Below, in pieces: positions 32,385 through 42,569 of a DNA stretch of 64,000 nt. Location of the stretch: positions 4,674,645-4,738,644 of the forward strand of contig NC_066577.1 in the NCBI RefSeq assembly GCF_024679095.1, read 5' to 3'. The notes below the pieces were generated by a model, which had not been told where the DNA came from, did not search any database, and worked only from the letters and a program-made list of their open reading frames with translations. Origin of the DNA: Eriocheir sinensis. Taxonomy: Eukaryota > Arthropoda > Malacostraca > Decapoda > Varunidae. Within the stretch, counting starts at the first letter, position 1. Every line of letters starts with the position of its first letter. The position numbers and the translations under genes are program-made.

Positions 32385-32780
32385 CAGCAAGTTTGTAAGC
32401 TCCCTAATCATACACAAAATACGACGAAAATTCCTTGTATAGTGTTTGACGTTGCTATAAAAAGGAGGAAAAGTTGGAAAGTTTCGTTTAGTCGGCGCAA
32501 CATCTGTGGTCATATGCCGGAGAGAGACAGACGGGGAAGGAATTACAGGAGAAGGGAACAGACCCCAGGAGACGGGACACAACCCCCGATTAATACCTGG
32601 TACCCATTCACTGCTGGGTGGACAGGGGTATAAAAAGGAGGAAATTTGACGAAACTCTACATTAAAGTTCATTAGTATCTGGTATTGAGTAGAAATAACG
32701 AACCATTGTAGAGACGATAGTTTGGTTGGGGCGCTGACAATGACCCTGTGTTGAACTGTGGAACCGGCCCTTAGTCTGTC
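32385..32780. mobile_element. Hairpin MITE carrying a nested SINE
   Basis: The left arm (GTAAGCTCCCTAATCATACA, TTCCTTGTATAGTG) and right arm (AGTTTGGTTGGGGCGCTGAC) are of the family seen at 10433-10663. A SINE sits in the loop. Confidence 0.65.
32472..32628 (-). mobile_element. 5'-truncated tRNA-Val SINE with 16-bp duplication
   Basis: Tail sequence plus part of the body (CCCGATTAATACCTGGTACC) without the tRNA head. Flanked by TATAAAAAGGAGGAAA at 32456-32471 and 32629-32644. The long perfect duplication indicates target-primed retrotransposition. Confidence 0.85.
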
Positions 32781-32789
32781 CCTAGTGTT

Positions 32790-33140
32790 GGAGTGTCCCA
32801 TCATAATATTGTCCCATCATCCCTCCCTTCCCTTGTCCATATCCCATCATAATATTGTCCCATCATCCCAGCCTTCCCTTGTCCATATCCCATCATAATA
32901 TTGTCCCATCATCCCTCCCTTCCCTTGTCCATATCCCATTATAATATTGTCCCATCATCCCAGCCTTCCCTTGTCCATATCCCATCATAATATTGTCCCA
33001 TCATCCCAGCCTTCCCTTGTCCATATCCCATCATAATATTGTCCCATCATCCCAGCCTTCCCTTGTCCATATCCCATCATAATATTGTCCCATCATCCCT
33101 CCCTTCCCTTGTCCATATCCCATCATAATCTTGCCCCATC
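32790..33140. repeat. 46-bp minisatellite
   Basis: About seven units with CATCATAATATTGTCCCATC and CCCTTGTCCATATCC. Period 46 bp measured at 32841, 32887 and 32933. Confidence 0.9.
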
Positions 33141-33149
33141 ATTCTATCC

Positions 33150-33590
33150 TTCAAGACACCTCTCCACCCGAAATTGACCTCTCTTTTGGCTATTCTTTAT
33201 TTTTGTCTTTTATGGGAGCGGCAAGACCCGAAGTTGACCTCTCTTTGGCTACTCTTTATTTTTGTCTTTTATGGGAGCGGCAAGACCCGAAGTTGACCTC
33301 TCTTTGGTTAGTCTTTACTTTTGTCTTTTATGGGAGCGGCAAGACCCGAAGTTGACCTCTCTTTGGTTAGTCTTTACTTTTGTCTTTTATGGGAGCGGCA
33401 AGACCCGAAGTTGACCTCTCTTTGGTTAGTCTTTACTTTTGTCTTTTATGGGAGCGGCAAGACCCGAAGTTGACCTCTCTTTGGTTAGTCTTTACTTTTG
33501 TCTTTTATGGGAGCGGCGAGTAGCGATCTTTTTCATTTTTTTGCACTTATTTGTTGCCCTTGACCCGTTTTCTTTGATGTAAAAATATAA
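33150..33590 (+). repeat. Family R tail with six 59-60 bp internal repeats
   Basis: The R tail begins CACCTCTCCACCCGAAATTG. The segment AAGACCCGAAGTTGACCTCT through TTTTATGGGAGCGGC is then tandemly repeated about six times before the tail finishes with CCCTTGACCCGTTTTC and a short A run. 33600-33910 holds no recognised feature. Confidence 0.8.
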
Positions 33591-33917
33591 CAGTGCCCCG
33601 TGTTGTGCTTGAGACGCCCCAGCATATATAGGAACGACAGCAACACTCAAGACTATCGCTAATGCACTGAGCCTTTACATTTTGGTGAGTGTATACCATC
33701 AATGAAGGTTCTTGAATCTGTTAACCGTTTTTAAGTGTTATTTTTTTTAAGTGGTGCGTGTGAAGTGATTTGGTTAAGGTGCGAACTTATAAACGGTTAA
33801 CAAATCGACACTTATCTGGCCCGTATGTGAAAAAAAATGATGGAATATTGAACGATTAGCGGCGAAGTGTAATTGTTCCGTGATTCACTGTTGCCAAAAC
33901 CTGTCAGCGTGAAACAA

Positions 33918-33919
<2 letters not shown>

Positions 33920-33955
<36 letters not shown>

Positions 33956-34275
33956 TCTCTGCCTATAGCGTCGGTAGGCTTTCTTTAGGGGCCTGGTGGT
34001 CGGCTCAAGCCCGTTATGACGCAGGCAAGTTTTTTATAGTGGCGTCAGTTAAGCTTGCCTCATGCTGCCCCCCGGAACTCGTTTTTGATCCACTTGGACG
34101 GTTTCCTCTAGAGTCCGGGTTGATGGGTGGTCTTCAGGACAGCATGTGGGTAGTCTTAGGCCACTCGGCGGTGACTGAAAAATCCCAGGTGGTAGCGTGG
34201 GGATTCGAACCGACGTTGTCCATGGCGTGGTGACTGTGGGGCCCGCTCGCTACCACTCAGCCACCGCCTACCCAA
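33920..34275 (-). mobile_element. Full-length tRNA-derived SINE
   Basis: On the minus strand the head (34270 to 34195) has GTGGCTGAGTGGTAGCGAGC as A box and GGTTCGAATCCCC as B box. The body contains CACCCATCAACCCGGACTCT and the tail is CCTACCGACGCTATAGGCAG followed by an A run of more than 30 (33921-33952). The same tail ends the SINE at 22827-24330 and the fragments at 28130-28185, 28300-28355 and 39640-39675. Confidence 0.85.
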
Positions 34276-34339
34276 GATGGTCAACACAAACACTTCCCTC
34301 GCCAGGAGATTAACCTTTTCCTATTATTATTTGTTGCAG

Positions 34340-34490
34340 AAGAAGTAGGTTAAGGAAATAAAAGACCGCTATGTACTGCCCCTACAAAGAAAATAGAATG
34401 AGGTCAAAAAGAGAGGCCCAATTTCAGATGGAGAGTTGTCTTGATCCTCCCCTCTCGTGAAAGAGTTCAAGACGTAGGCAGCAAATGCAT
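34340..34490 (-). repeat. Family R tail, reversed
   Basis: GAGAGGCCCAATTTCAGATG and CTCGTGAAAGAGTTCAAGAC resemble the complement of the R tail and the preceding RT end. Confidence 0.5.
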
Positions 34491-34575
34491 ATAGGAAATG
34501 CAGGCTCTGCCCATCTCTGTAACACATGTGGGGAAGTTTGCTTCGGTGCGGCTGGCAGGCCTTTGTGGTGTCTGC

Positions 34576-34919
34576 CTAAGTCTATATACACCAGGTCAAG
34601 TCATACGCAGGTTTGTGGGAGGAGACACGGCCAAGGCGTGGCTTATGCGTGACACTGCTTGGAGCCAAACTAGAGAATGTAGAAACAGGGATTTAGAGAA
34701 AACGAAGAAAGGCGGACTAATTTAAATCAATCACTTCATCATGCCCTCCCTCACACCCCACACCGCCGTTTGTAGGCATTGAAATTACAGTCACGCAATA
34801 GCACAATAAAAAGGCATATTTTTTCGTCAGTGGCTTGCCTGAACGCGCTGTGAAAGAAGGCGAGAATGCACATCCAGAGTGCACATACGGCCCCAACTTT
34901 AGTCACCCCTGAACTGGCG

Positions 34920-34952
<33 letters not shown>

Positions 34953-35041
34953 GGCGCCAAGTGACGTCATCCCGCTGCTCCGCCCCAAAACCGCCTCCTG
35001 CGCGTACCGGTCGCAGTTTTGAAGCAGAGTGACTTGACTTG

Positions 35042-35124
<83 letters not shown>

Positions 35125-35125
35125 G
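34576..35125 (-). mobile_element. Z4: reversed CRE element with microsatellite-expanded end
   Basis: It starts CTAAGTCTATATACACCAGG and ends GACTTAG. Flanks GTGTCTGC (34568-34575) and GTGTTTGC (35126-35133) form an 8-bp duplication with one mismatch. The right terminal repeat has been expanded by (TA)n(GA)n (35042-35120) and the A run to over 30 bases (as T) at 34925-34952. Confidence 0.85.
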
Positions 35126-35164
35126 GTGTTTGCGGTCAGCCTGTCTGTGTAGACGTTTGTAGTG

Positions 35165-35440
35165 TATTACTTACGAACACAACTGCTAAACGCTTTCGCG
35201 ATGCAGCGGCTAGCGATCTACGGGTCTGCGTTCGACTCCCGGCCCGGGCAGTCGGCGTGCACCTCAGCCAGCTGTTCATCCTCCCTTTCGGGCTGGTCGA
35301 TAAATGGGTACCTGGGGAAGGTAACCTGTGGTAACCCGGTGTCACACTGGCCCTGTGTCCCGGGGTGACGGGCTCCCTCCCACCACAGGCTCAATGGGCC
35401 AGCGGGACGGAGATGAGCACCGCCGCCACGCGCAGCTATT
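35165..35440 (+). mobile_element. tRNA-derived SINE (second type)
   Basis: The A-box-like GATGCAGCGGCTAGCGATCT and B-box-like GCGTTCGACTCCC form the head. The body contains GCTGTTCATCCTCCCTTTCG, GGTAACCCGGTGTCACACTG and GAGCACCGCCGCCACGCGCA, then a T/A-rich end. A 3' fragment of the same family is at 40315-40430. A reversed R tail follows at 35460-35600. Confidence 0.7.
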
Positions 35441-35651
35441 TTTTTTTTATTTTTTTTTTTACAGTATAGAAAACACTTCAAGGGCAAAAAAAAAAAAAAT
35501 GAAATAATAATGAAAAAAAAAAAAAGCCCGCTACTCACTGCTCGTACAAAAAGCTCAGAGGAGTGGCCAAAAGATAGGTCAATTTCGGGAGGAGAGGTGA
35601 CCTGATACGTATGCTCCCAACTTTACTCACAAGTGCCAACGATGTGCCGCC

Positions 35652-36115
35652 CTAAGTCTCTCTACACCAAGTCAAGTCACTCTGCTACAAAACTGCGACC
35701 GGTACGCGCAGGAGGCGGTTTTGGGGCGGAGCAGCGGGATGACGTCACTTGGAGCTAAAAAAATAAAATACCCGCCAGTTCAGGGGTGACTAAAGTTGGG
35801 GCCGTGTGTGCACTCTGGATGTACATTCTCGCCTTCTTTCACAGCGCGTTCAGGCAAGCCACTGATGAAAAAAATGTCTTTTTATTGTACTATTGCGTGA
35901 CTGTAATTCCAATGCCTACAAACGGCGGTGTGGGGTGTGAGGGAGGGCATGTTGAAGTGATTGATTTAAATTAGTCCGCCTTTCTTCGTTTTCTCTAAAT
36001 CCCTGTTTCTACATTCTCTAGTTTGGCTCCAAGCAGTGTCACGCATAAGCCACGCCTCGGCCGTGTCTCCTCCCACAAACCTGCGTATGACTTGACTTGG
36101 TGTATATAGACTTAG
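35652..36115 (+). mobile_element. Z5: complete CRE element with 8-bp duplication
   Basis: 464 bp from CTAAGTCTCTCTACACC to GGTGTATATAGACTTAG. Flanks GTGCCGCC (35644-35651) and GTGTCGCC (36116-36123), one mismatch. CRE TGACGTCA near 35740. Confidence 0.85.
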
Positions 36116-36269
36116 GTGTCGCCAGCCTAGCCACCAGCAGCGGCACCCGCGCCACAGGACGGCGGCACTCCGGGACCCGGCACTGAAAGTTGTCCTCTCT
36201 TCTGGCCTCTCAGTCTTGACTCCTTCACGGGGGCAGCGCTGTGGCGGACTCTTGCTTTCCCTTTGTTAC

Positions 36270-36451
36270 GCCCTGGAGCTGTTTCCACTGATATCAAAAG
36301 AGTACATAACACTATTACGAAAGGGAACTATTGGTAGGGAACTATAGGTAGGGAACTATAGGAGCTGTTTCCACTGATATCAAAAGAGTACATAACACTA
36401 TTACGAAAGGAAACTGTTGGTAGGGAACTATAGGAGCTGTTTCCACTGATG
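36270..36451. repeat. Tandem unit containing the empty target site of Y3
   Basis: GGAGCTGTTTCCACTGATAT + CAAAAGAGTACATAACACTA + TTACGAAAGG occurs at about 36275 and 36361. A third copy, starting at 36433, is interrupted by Y3 after CCACTGATG and resumes AAGAGTACATAAC at 37394. Confidence 0.85.
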
Positions 36452-37393
36452 TTAACCCCTTGACTGCGAAGTTCCTACCAGAAGATATCACCAAGCAACA
36501 GAAATGGAACAAAAAGTGTCTGCTACAATTCAATGAAGAAAAATGTAAAGTCATGTATCTTGGGAGGGGATATCCAGCACACCAATACCACATGGGAAAC
36601 ACTCCACTATCCACCACAGAGGCAGAGAAAGACCTGGGAGTGTATGTTACCCGGCTACCAGTGAAGGGATATCCAGCACACCAATACCACATGGGAAACA
36701 CTCCAATATCCACCACAGAGGCAGAGAAAGACCTGGGGGTGTATGTTACCCGGCTACCAGTGAAGGGATATCCAGCACACCAATACCACATGGGAAACAC
36801 TCCACTATCCACCACAGAGGCAGAGAAAGACCTGGGAGTGTATGTTACCAGGCTACCAGTGAAGGGATATCCAGCACACCAATACCACATGGGAAACACT
36901 CCACTATCCACCACAGAGGCAGAGAAAGACCTGGGAGTGTATGTTACCAGGCTACCAGTGAAGGGATATCCAGCACACCAATACCACATGGGAAACACTC
37001 CACTATCCACCACAGAGGCAGAGAAAGACCTGGGGGTGTATGTTACCAGGCTACCAGTGAAGGGATATCCAGCACACCAATACCACATGGGAAACACTCC
37101 ACTATCCACCACAGAGGCAGAGAAAGACCTGGGAGTGTATGTTACCAGGCTACCAGTGAAGGGATATCCAGCACACCAATACCACATGGGAAACACTCCA
37201 CTATCCACCACAGAGGCAGAGAAAGACCTGGGAGTGTATGTTACCAGGCTACCAGTGAAGGGATATCCAGCACACCAATACCACATGGGAAACACTCCAC
37301 TATCCACCACAGAGGCAGAGAAAGACCTGGGAGTGTATGTTACCCGGCTACCAGTGAAGGCCAAATCCGTGCCAATCTCAGCGGATGGGTTAA
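36452..37393 (+). mobile_element. Y3: TTAA-bounded element with eight 99-bp RT-derived units
   Basis: It starts TTAACCCCTTGACTGCGAAG and ends ATCTCAGCGGATGGGTTAA. The frame encodes LPEDITKQQKWNKKCLLQFN and EEKCKVMYLG, then eight 33-residue units and KAKSVPISADGL. Comparison with the neighbouring empty copies shows that removing the element plus one TTAA restores a target of equal length, so TTAA is the duplicated target. Confidence 0.85.
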
Positions 37394-37624
37394 AAGAGTA
37401 CATAACATTATTACGAAAGGGAGCTTGGTGACACTGACGGCACGAGACTTGGGGTAACCTTCACACCGCGCCCCCCAAAACAGAGGCAAATAAAAAGACT
37501 AGGTTAAATGTTAAAGTTGAAGTTAGTTAAAGTTAGAAGAGTTATAGTTAAAACATTTGATGGCGAGTATATTAGAGATGGATAAAGTAATGATTTCGTA
37601 GTATATTAAATAAAAAAACGTGAA

Positions 37625-37637
<13 letters not shown>

Positions 37638-37695
<58 letters not shown>

Positions 37696-37744
37696 AAAAA
37701 ATAAGAATATGGAAACACTGAAATGATTGATGGAAGTTGGATTG

Positions 37745-37786
<42 letters not shown>

Positions 37787-37935
37787 ATACATTCACATAA
37801 GAGATGATATCGGAATATATGTATACATGCTAATATATACGCATGTACGTTTCTGTGTATGTATGTATGTGTGTGTGTGTATGTGTGTGTGTGTGTGGTT
37901 GAAGTTCTTATAATAGACGTACAGAGCAATAGGAT

Positions 37936-37985
<50 letters not shown>
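37638..37985. repeat. (GA)n, (TC)n, (GT)n and (AC)n microsatellites
   Basis: GT/GA 37627-37692, TC 37747-37782, GT 37868-37897 and AC 37938-37985. 37394-37626 and 37990-38330 show no gene; 38090-38160 has a small inverted repeat around ACTAACCA. Confidence 0.95.
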
Positions 37986-37988
<3 letters not shown>

Positions 37989-38446
37989 CAATGTTGCCAT
38001 ACACGCCTCCCCCCTTAACCACAACACCACTGACACACATTCGGCCATAGACACACTTCGGTTCAAACCCTCGTCCTACCCACGCCATCACCCGCCACCA
38101 CTAACCACTAACACCAACCACTAACCAGACCTTTTTGGAGTGTTAGTGGTGAGTGTGAGGCTTTGTAAGTGGTTAGGTAAGTGGGTGTAAGTGTCTGAGC
38201 CGAAGTGTGTGAGGTGCCGGATTCGCCTATGTCGGCTTGGGCGTGATCCGCTAACCTCCAGTGACCTTTTTTTACGTGGGTCAGAGGGCAGACACTCCTC
38301 CCTCCTCCTCCTCCTCCTCGATCCTTGGCTATAAATAATTCCTTCGCCTTTTTCTCTCCGTCTCATTTTCTTTATTTTTTTCTTCTTTTTTTCTTGCTTT
38401 CTTTTTGTTTTTTTGTTTTTGTTTTGTTTTTATTTCTGCCTTTTTT

Positions 38447-38448
<2 letters not shown>

Positions 38449-38512
<64 letters not shown>

Positions 38513-38556
38513 GTTATCTAGCCAGCGATATTTCTTTGTCTCTTTCGTCCTTCTCC

Positions 38557-38630
<74 letters not shown>

Positions 38631-38683
38631 CTTCTTCTTTTTCTTCTTTTTTTTGCAATAGATCGAGGCTGTGGTGATGGTTT

Positions 38684-38724
<41 letters not shown>

Positions 38725-38836
38725 ATCTAGTTGTTGTTATTGTTGTTGTTGTAGCTATGGTAATACAGTTTACTAATATTATGTATATAGTAGTAACATA
38801 GTGATAATATAGTAATAATATATACATGTAGCTAAT

Positions 38837-38900
<64 letters not shown>
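38449..38900. repeat. (TC)n blocks and (AGT)n
   Basis: TC 38449-38510, TC 38560-38626, AGT 38685-38723, and TC/AC 38839-38900. Confidence 0.95.
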
Positions 38901-39109
38901 TGTCGTTAAAGCGTTGTCCTGCTCAGATCGGGTTTTTCCGCTGCCTAGGGGTGGTTACTGCCCCCCCCATGAACAAGGGTGATGGGGTGCGTGGTGTGTC
39001 AGGTCCTGGCAGTAGGCTACTCACAGATCGACTAATGAGCCTTGCAGTTGCTCTAATCGGGAGGATACTTGTTAATTGCGAATCCAACTCTTGTTCAGGC
39101 CGTGGTAAA

Positions 39110-39151
<42 letters not shown>

Positions 39152-39696
39152 CCATAGTGCCCCATTGAAGGAAAAGAAGATGGATACATATAGAAGTTGC
39201 ATGCCTAACTATTGTAAATTGACACGCTGCATCATTCTTTATATTAGCACGCCTGCATGACTTGCCAGGCTGACAAACGAGACCATAACAGCGTGCAGCC
39301 CTTGGTGCTCCTCTTTTCCCCGCGGAGCGTTGCCTGAGCCAGCTGGGAGAGTGTTGAGTATGGGTTAGACTGACATATTTACGTTTGAAACTATTTACTG
39401 ATGCGGCCACTACCACAGACCCAGGCAGGGTATTCCATGGCTCTGAGAGGTGCCAGTTCTCGTCGACAACCCGACTTGGTCGGCTAGATTTCGATCGCCA
39501 ATAGAGTCGGTCTGTCGGCACCCTGCTACTTGGCCTTGGCCCGTGCTCCCCCGTGCAGGGGGGGGCGATCTTTTCCCTCTTCGGACAAGGGCCCGTTGCC
39601 CCTAGTGGAACTAGGGGTGAATCTTTTGAATGAATTCATAAGACCCTCAGGGAAGCCTACCGGCGCTACAGGCAACACACACACACACAATAAAAA

Positions 39697-39785
<89 letters not shown>
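39110..39785. repeat. (AC)n, SINE tail and (TA)n-(GT)n
   Basis: AC 39112-39149. 39370-39525 on the minus strand may be a decayed RT end (NSFKRKY-like codons after WNTLPGSVV). 39640-39675 is the SINE tail TACCGGCGCTACAGGCAACA, then (TA)n 39701-39760 and (GT)n 39760-39785. 39790-40120 is GC-rich without recognised feature. Confidence 0.7.
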
Positions 39786-40124
39786 ATGTAATGGCCCGCG
39801 CCACGCTTGCCGGACGTCCATCCTGCATATAGGATTGTTTGTGAACGAGACAGCTCTGGGTGGAGGAGGGCAAAGGGACGCCCACACAACTCATGGCTGG
39901 GGCAAGTTATCGATCCTGCCAGGCGTGGCTTGGGGCTGGAAGGGTAGCAGCGTGGGGCTCACTGGGAGGGCCGCACGTCGTGGTGGAGGTGGAGGCTGCG
40001 GGGAACGGAACGACGCTGCCCCGTTACGCTCCCCGTTAGTTGGCAGTTAGGGAGTCACTATTTGCTGAGGGAATACTAAGTGTTTTTGGAAGGATTTACT
40101 GAATTGATCTCTAAATTAAATAGC

Positions 40125-40430
40125 GTGTGTCCTCTTTGGATTCTTTTTGGGAGCAGCGAGTAGCGGGCTTTTTATTAGTGTTTACTTTTTTGTGCCCTTG
40201 AGCTGTATCCTTTGTTGTAAAAAAAAAAATAGCCCTCAATATGCTGCTACTTACATCAAAGAACGGGCTTCTGTGTACATGCTCATATAGTAATTTGTAT
40301 TCCCGGCTTATAGAACCACTGTGGTAACCCGGATGTCACGCTGTGTCCCGGGTGATGGGTTCCTCACACCACAGGCTTAAGGCACAATGCGACGGAGGTG
40401 AGCACCGAGGCCACGCGCAGCTATAACGTT
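40125..40430 (+). repeat. Family R tail and 3' part of a tRNA-derived SINE
   Basis: 40130-40232 is the R tail (GGGAGCAGCGAGTAGCGGGC, CCCTTGAGCTGTATCC, poly-A). 40318-40425 matches the body of the SINE at 35165 (GGTAACCCGGATGTCACGCT, GAGCACCGAGGCCACGCGCA). Confidence 0.7.
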
Positions 40431-40469
40431 TGCCCCTAAATATATAATTCTAGAACGTAATATATTAGG

Positions 40470-40470
40470 G

Positions 40471-40513
<43 letters not shown>

Positions 40514-40527
40514 ATACCATTATTTTA

Positions 40528-40603
<76 letters not shown>

Positions 40604-40701
40604 TATTATTATTATTATTATTATAAATGAGATCCATGAAAGGGCATCAAGAGAAAAAAGAAGAGAGAGAGAGAGAGAGAGAGAGACCATTATTTTATTA
40701 C

Positions 40702-40771
<70 letters not shown>

Positions 40772-40807
40772 AATGAGATCCATGAAAGGGCATCAAGAGA
40801 AAAAAAA

Positions 40808-40872
<65 letters not shown>
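40470..40872. repeat. Duplicated (GA)n-(ATT)n cassette
   Basis: The cassette [GA run, CCATTATTTTAT, ATT run, AAATGAGATCCATGAAAGGG, CATCAAGAGAAAA] occurs twice (40470-40660 and 40662-40810), then GA 40812-40870. Confidence 0.9.
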
Positions 40873-40916
40873 TCCTCGCTGTACAGAACTATAGACATGG
40901 AAAAATCTAATAGTAA

Positions 40917-41120
40917 TACCAACGTTACCAGAGTGTCGTACTTGGCGCATTCTTTTTGCCGATTTCTGACCCAAAACTATCGCACCCACGAAGATGACGA
41001 TATGCATTTATAATCATTGTTAAAATCGGTAATTATTGATGCTCTTTTTTGCAATAGCTATGGGCCAGAAACCGAAAAATATACTGTTATGCGTACGATA
41101 CTATGGTAACGCTGGTTTTC
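40917..41120. mobile_element. Hairpin MITE (GTAACG family)
   Basis: The left arm (CCAACGTTACCAGAGTGTCG, GCCGATTTCTGACCCAAAAC) and right arm (GGGCCAGAAACCGAAAAATA, GATACTATGGTAACGCTGG) are diverged inverted repeats. Same family as 20772-20970. Confidence 0.7.
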
Positions 41121-41236
41121 TGCACCCTGAACGTGAAAACACACTTATTATATGTAATCATGAAAACCCGACTAATTCCCTTTGTGCTTTGGGAAATATT
41201 TCTTGTGACAGCCGCAAGTCTCGGAGAATACCGACC

Positions 41237-42490
41237 TTTATCCGCTTGTTCACACTGTGACGACTCTGGGCCAAGACTACCCACGACTCTAGGGTACACG
41301 AGGTCCTGGGTGTTGATGTGAAAGGGTCGGGCATGTCTTGAAAGAGGTCTTGAGACTGCTGCACCGACGCGACGTCGTGACTGGAGTCGTGAGGGGTAGC
41401 GCAAAAAAGTATTCCATGCTAAACTTTCACGACAAGAGTCGGCAAGAGTCTGAACGAACCGTCACTTCCGGTTGAGGTCTGAGGGAGGTCTGGGGCAGTC
41501 GTGACGACTATCGTCAATAGTCTTGGCTTGTCTTGAGACAGTCGTGCCGACTGTCGGGGCCATTTTTTAAATTTTTACCTTTTCCTGTCGGCACAGTCGT
41601 CTGTGCCGACTACTTAAGAATGATGACGGCCTGTCGTGACGACAGTCTTCGCCTAATGAAGGACGTTCGTGACGACTGTCGGCTCAAAAATATTGGCTAC
41701 ACTGCCACCATCAAGAAATTTATATTTTTTATTTTGCAATCACAAGCACAACAACAACTTCTGGGCATGGTTACGTTTCGCTGGCATAAACTTGGCAGCC
41801 GCACAGTACGCACGCACGCACGCACTCCTTTTGCCTCGATCTCTCTTGTGTTGAATGACACAACTAGGGTTGCCACCCTGAGGTCAGAAAAATGTGGAAT
41901 GCAACATCTCACTCTCCAAAACGGAATGGATCCATATTTAAAGGAACGGCTGGCAACCCTAAAATTTCTGGAGCATGCAATGAGTGACAGCCGCAGCACG
42001 CTGCTGGGGTGCTGGGGGAGGCAAGAGGGAGGGGGGAGGGACGTTACGTGGCGTGTTTTACACGTATTCTAGGACGAACCTTTGACAAATTTTACGGGCT
42101 GGTTTTGTGACTAACCGAAAAATGCGCTCACTACAATTTTAAGATACTGAATTTTATCTGCTTGACCATTCAGATAACAAAATACCGTACGGAACAAATG
42201 CCGCTCCGTATCGGTACAAAACGGAACGATACATTTCATTCTCGAATACAGAGCGATTCCGTGTTTTAAGGAACGGCAAGGCTGCCGCCAAGACAGTCGC
42301 GGAGACCGTCAGGAAGACCGTCAGCCAACTCCTTGGCAACTGTCGGCCAGCTAGTCGGCCAACCAGTTGACAGACTATCTGGAAAACTGTCGTCAAGACT
42401 GTCGGCCAATCGGTCGGCAGATTCGTGGTTGTCGTAGATATGGCGCCATTTAAAAAACTGACCGTTGAGACTCGTCTTGAGACTAGTTCA
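41237..42490. mobile_element. Large repeat dense in GACNGTC motifs with nested MITE
   Basis: 41237-41400 matches the small TAGGCCCCC MITE interior. Beyond it GTCGTGACGACTGTCGG-like and AGACNGTCGGCCAA-like motifs recur in both orientations (41500-41690 and 42280-42440). A small MITE with TAGGGTTGCCA and TGGCAACCCTA ends is nested at about 41867-41962. No convincing coding frame. Confidence 0.5.
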
Positions 42491-42569
42491 CAATAACACT
42501 AAATATGGTTATAATAGTCTTAGATTAGGTCTGTACGTAAAGTTAGACGAATATATGAGTGTGTTGAAA

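Noticed and set aside
39760..40050. Gly-rich open frame after the (TA)n-(GT)n run
   Set aside because: It starts inside a microsatellite, has no recognisable domain or splice signals, and the GC-rich sequence explains the openness.
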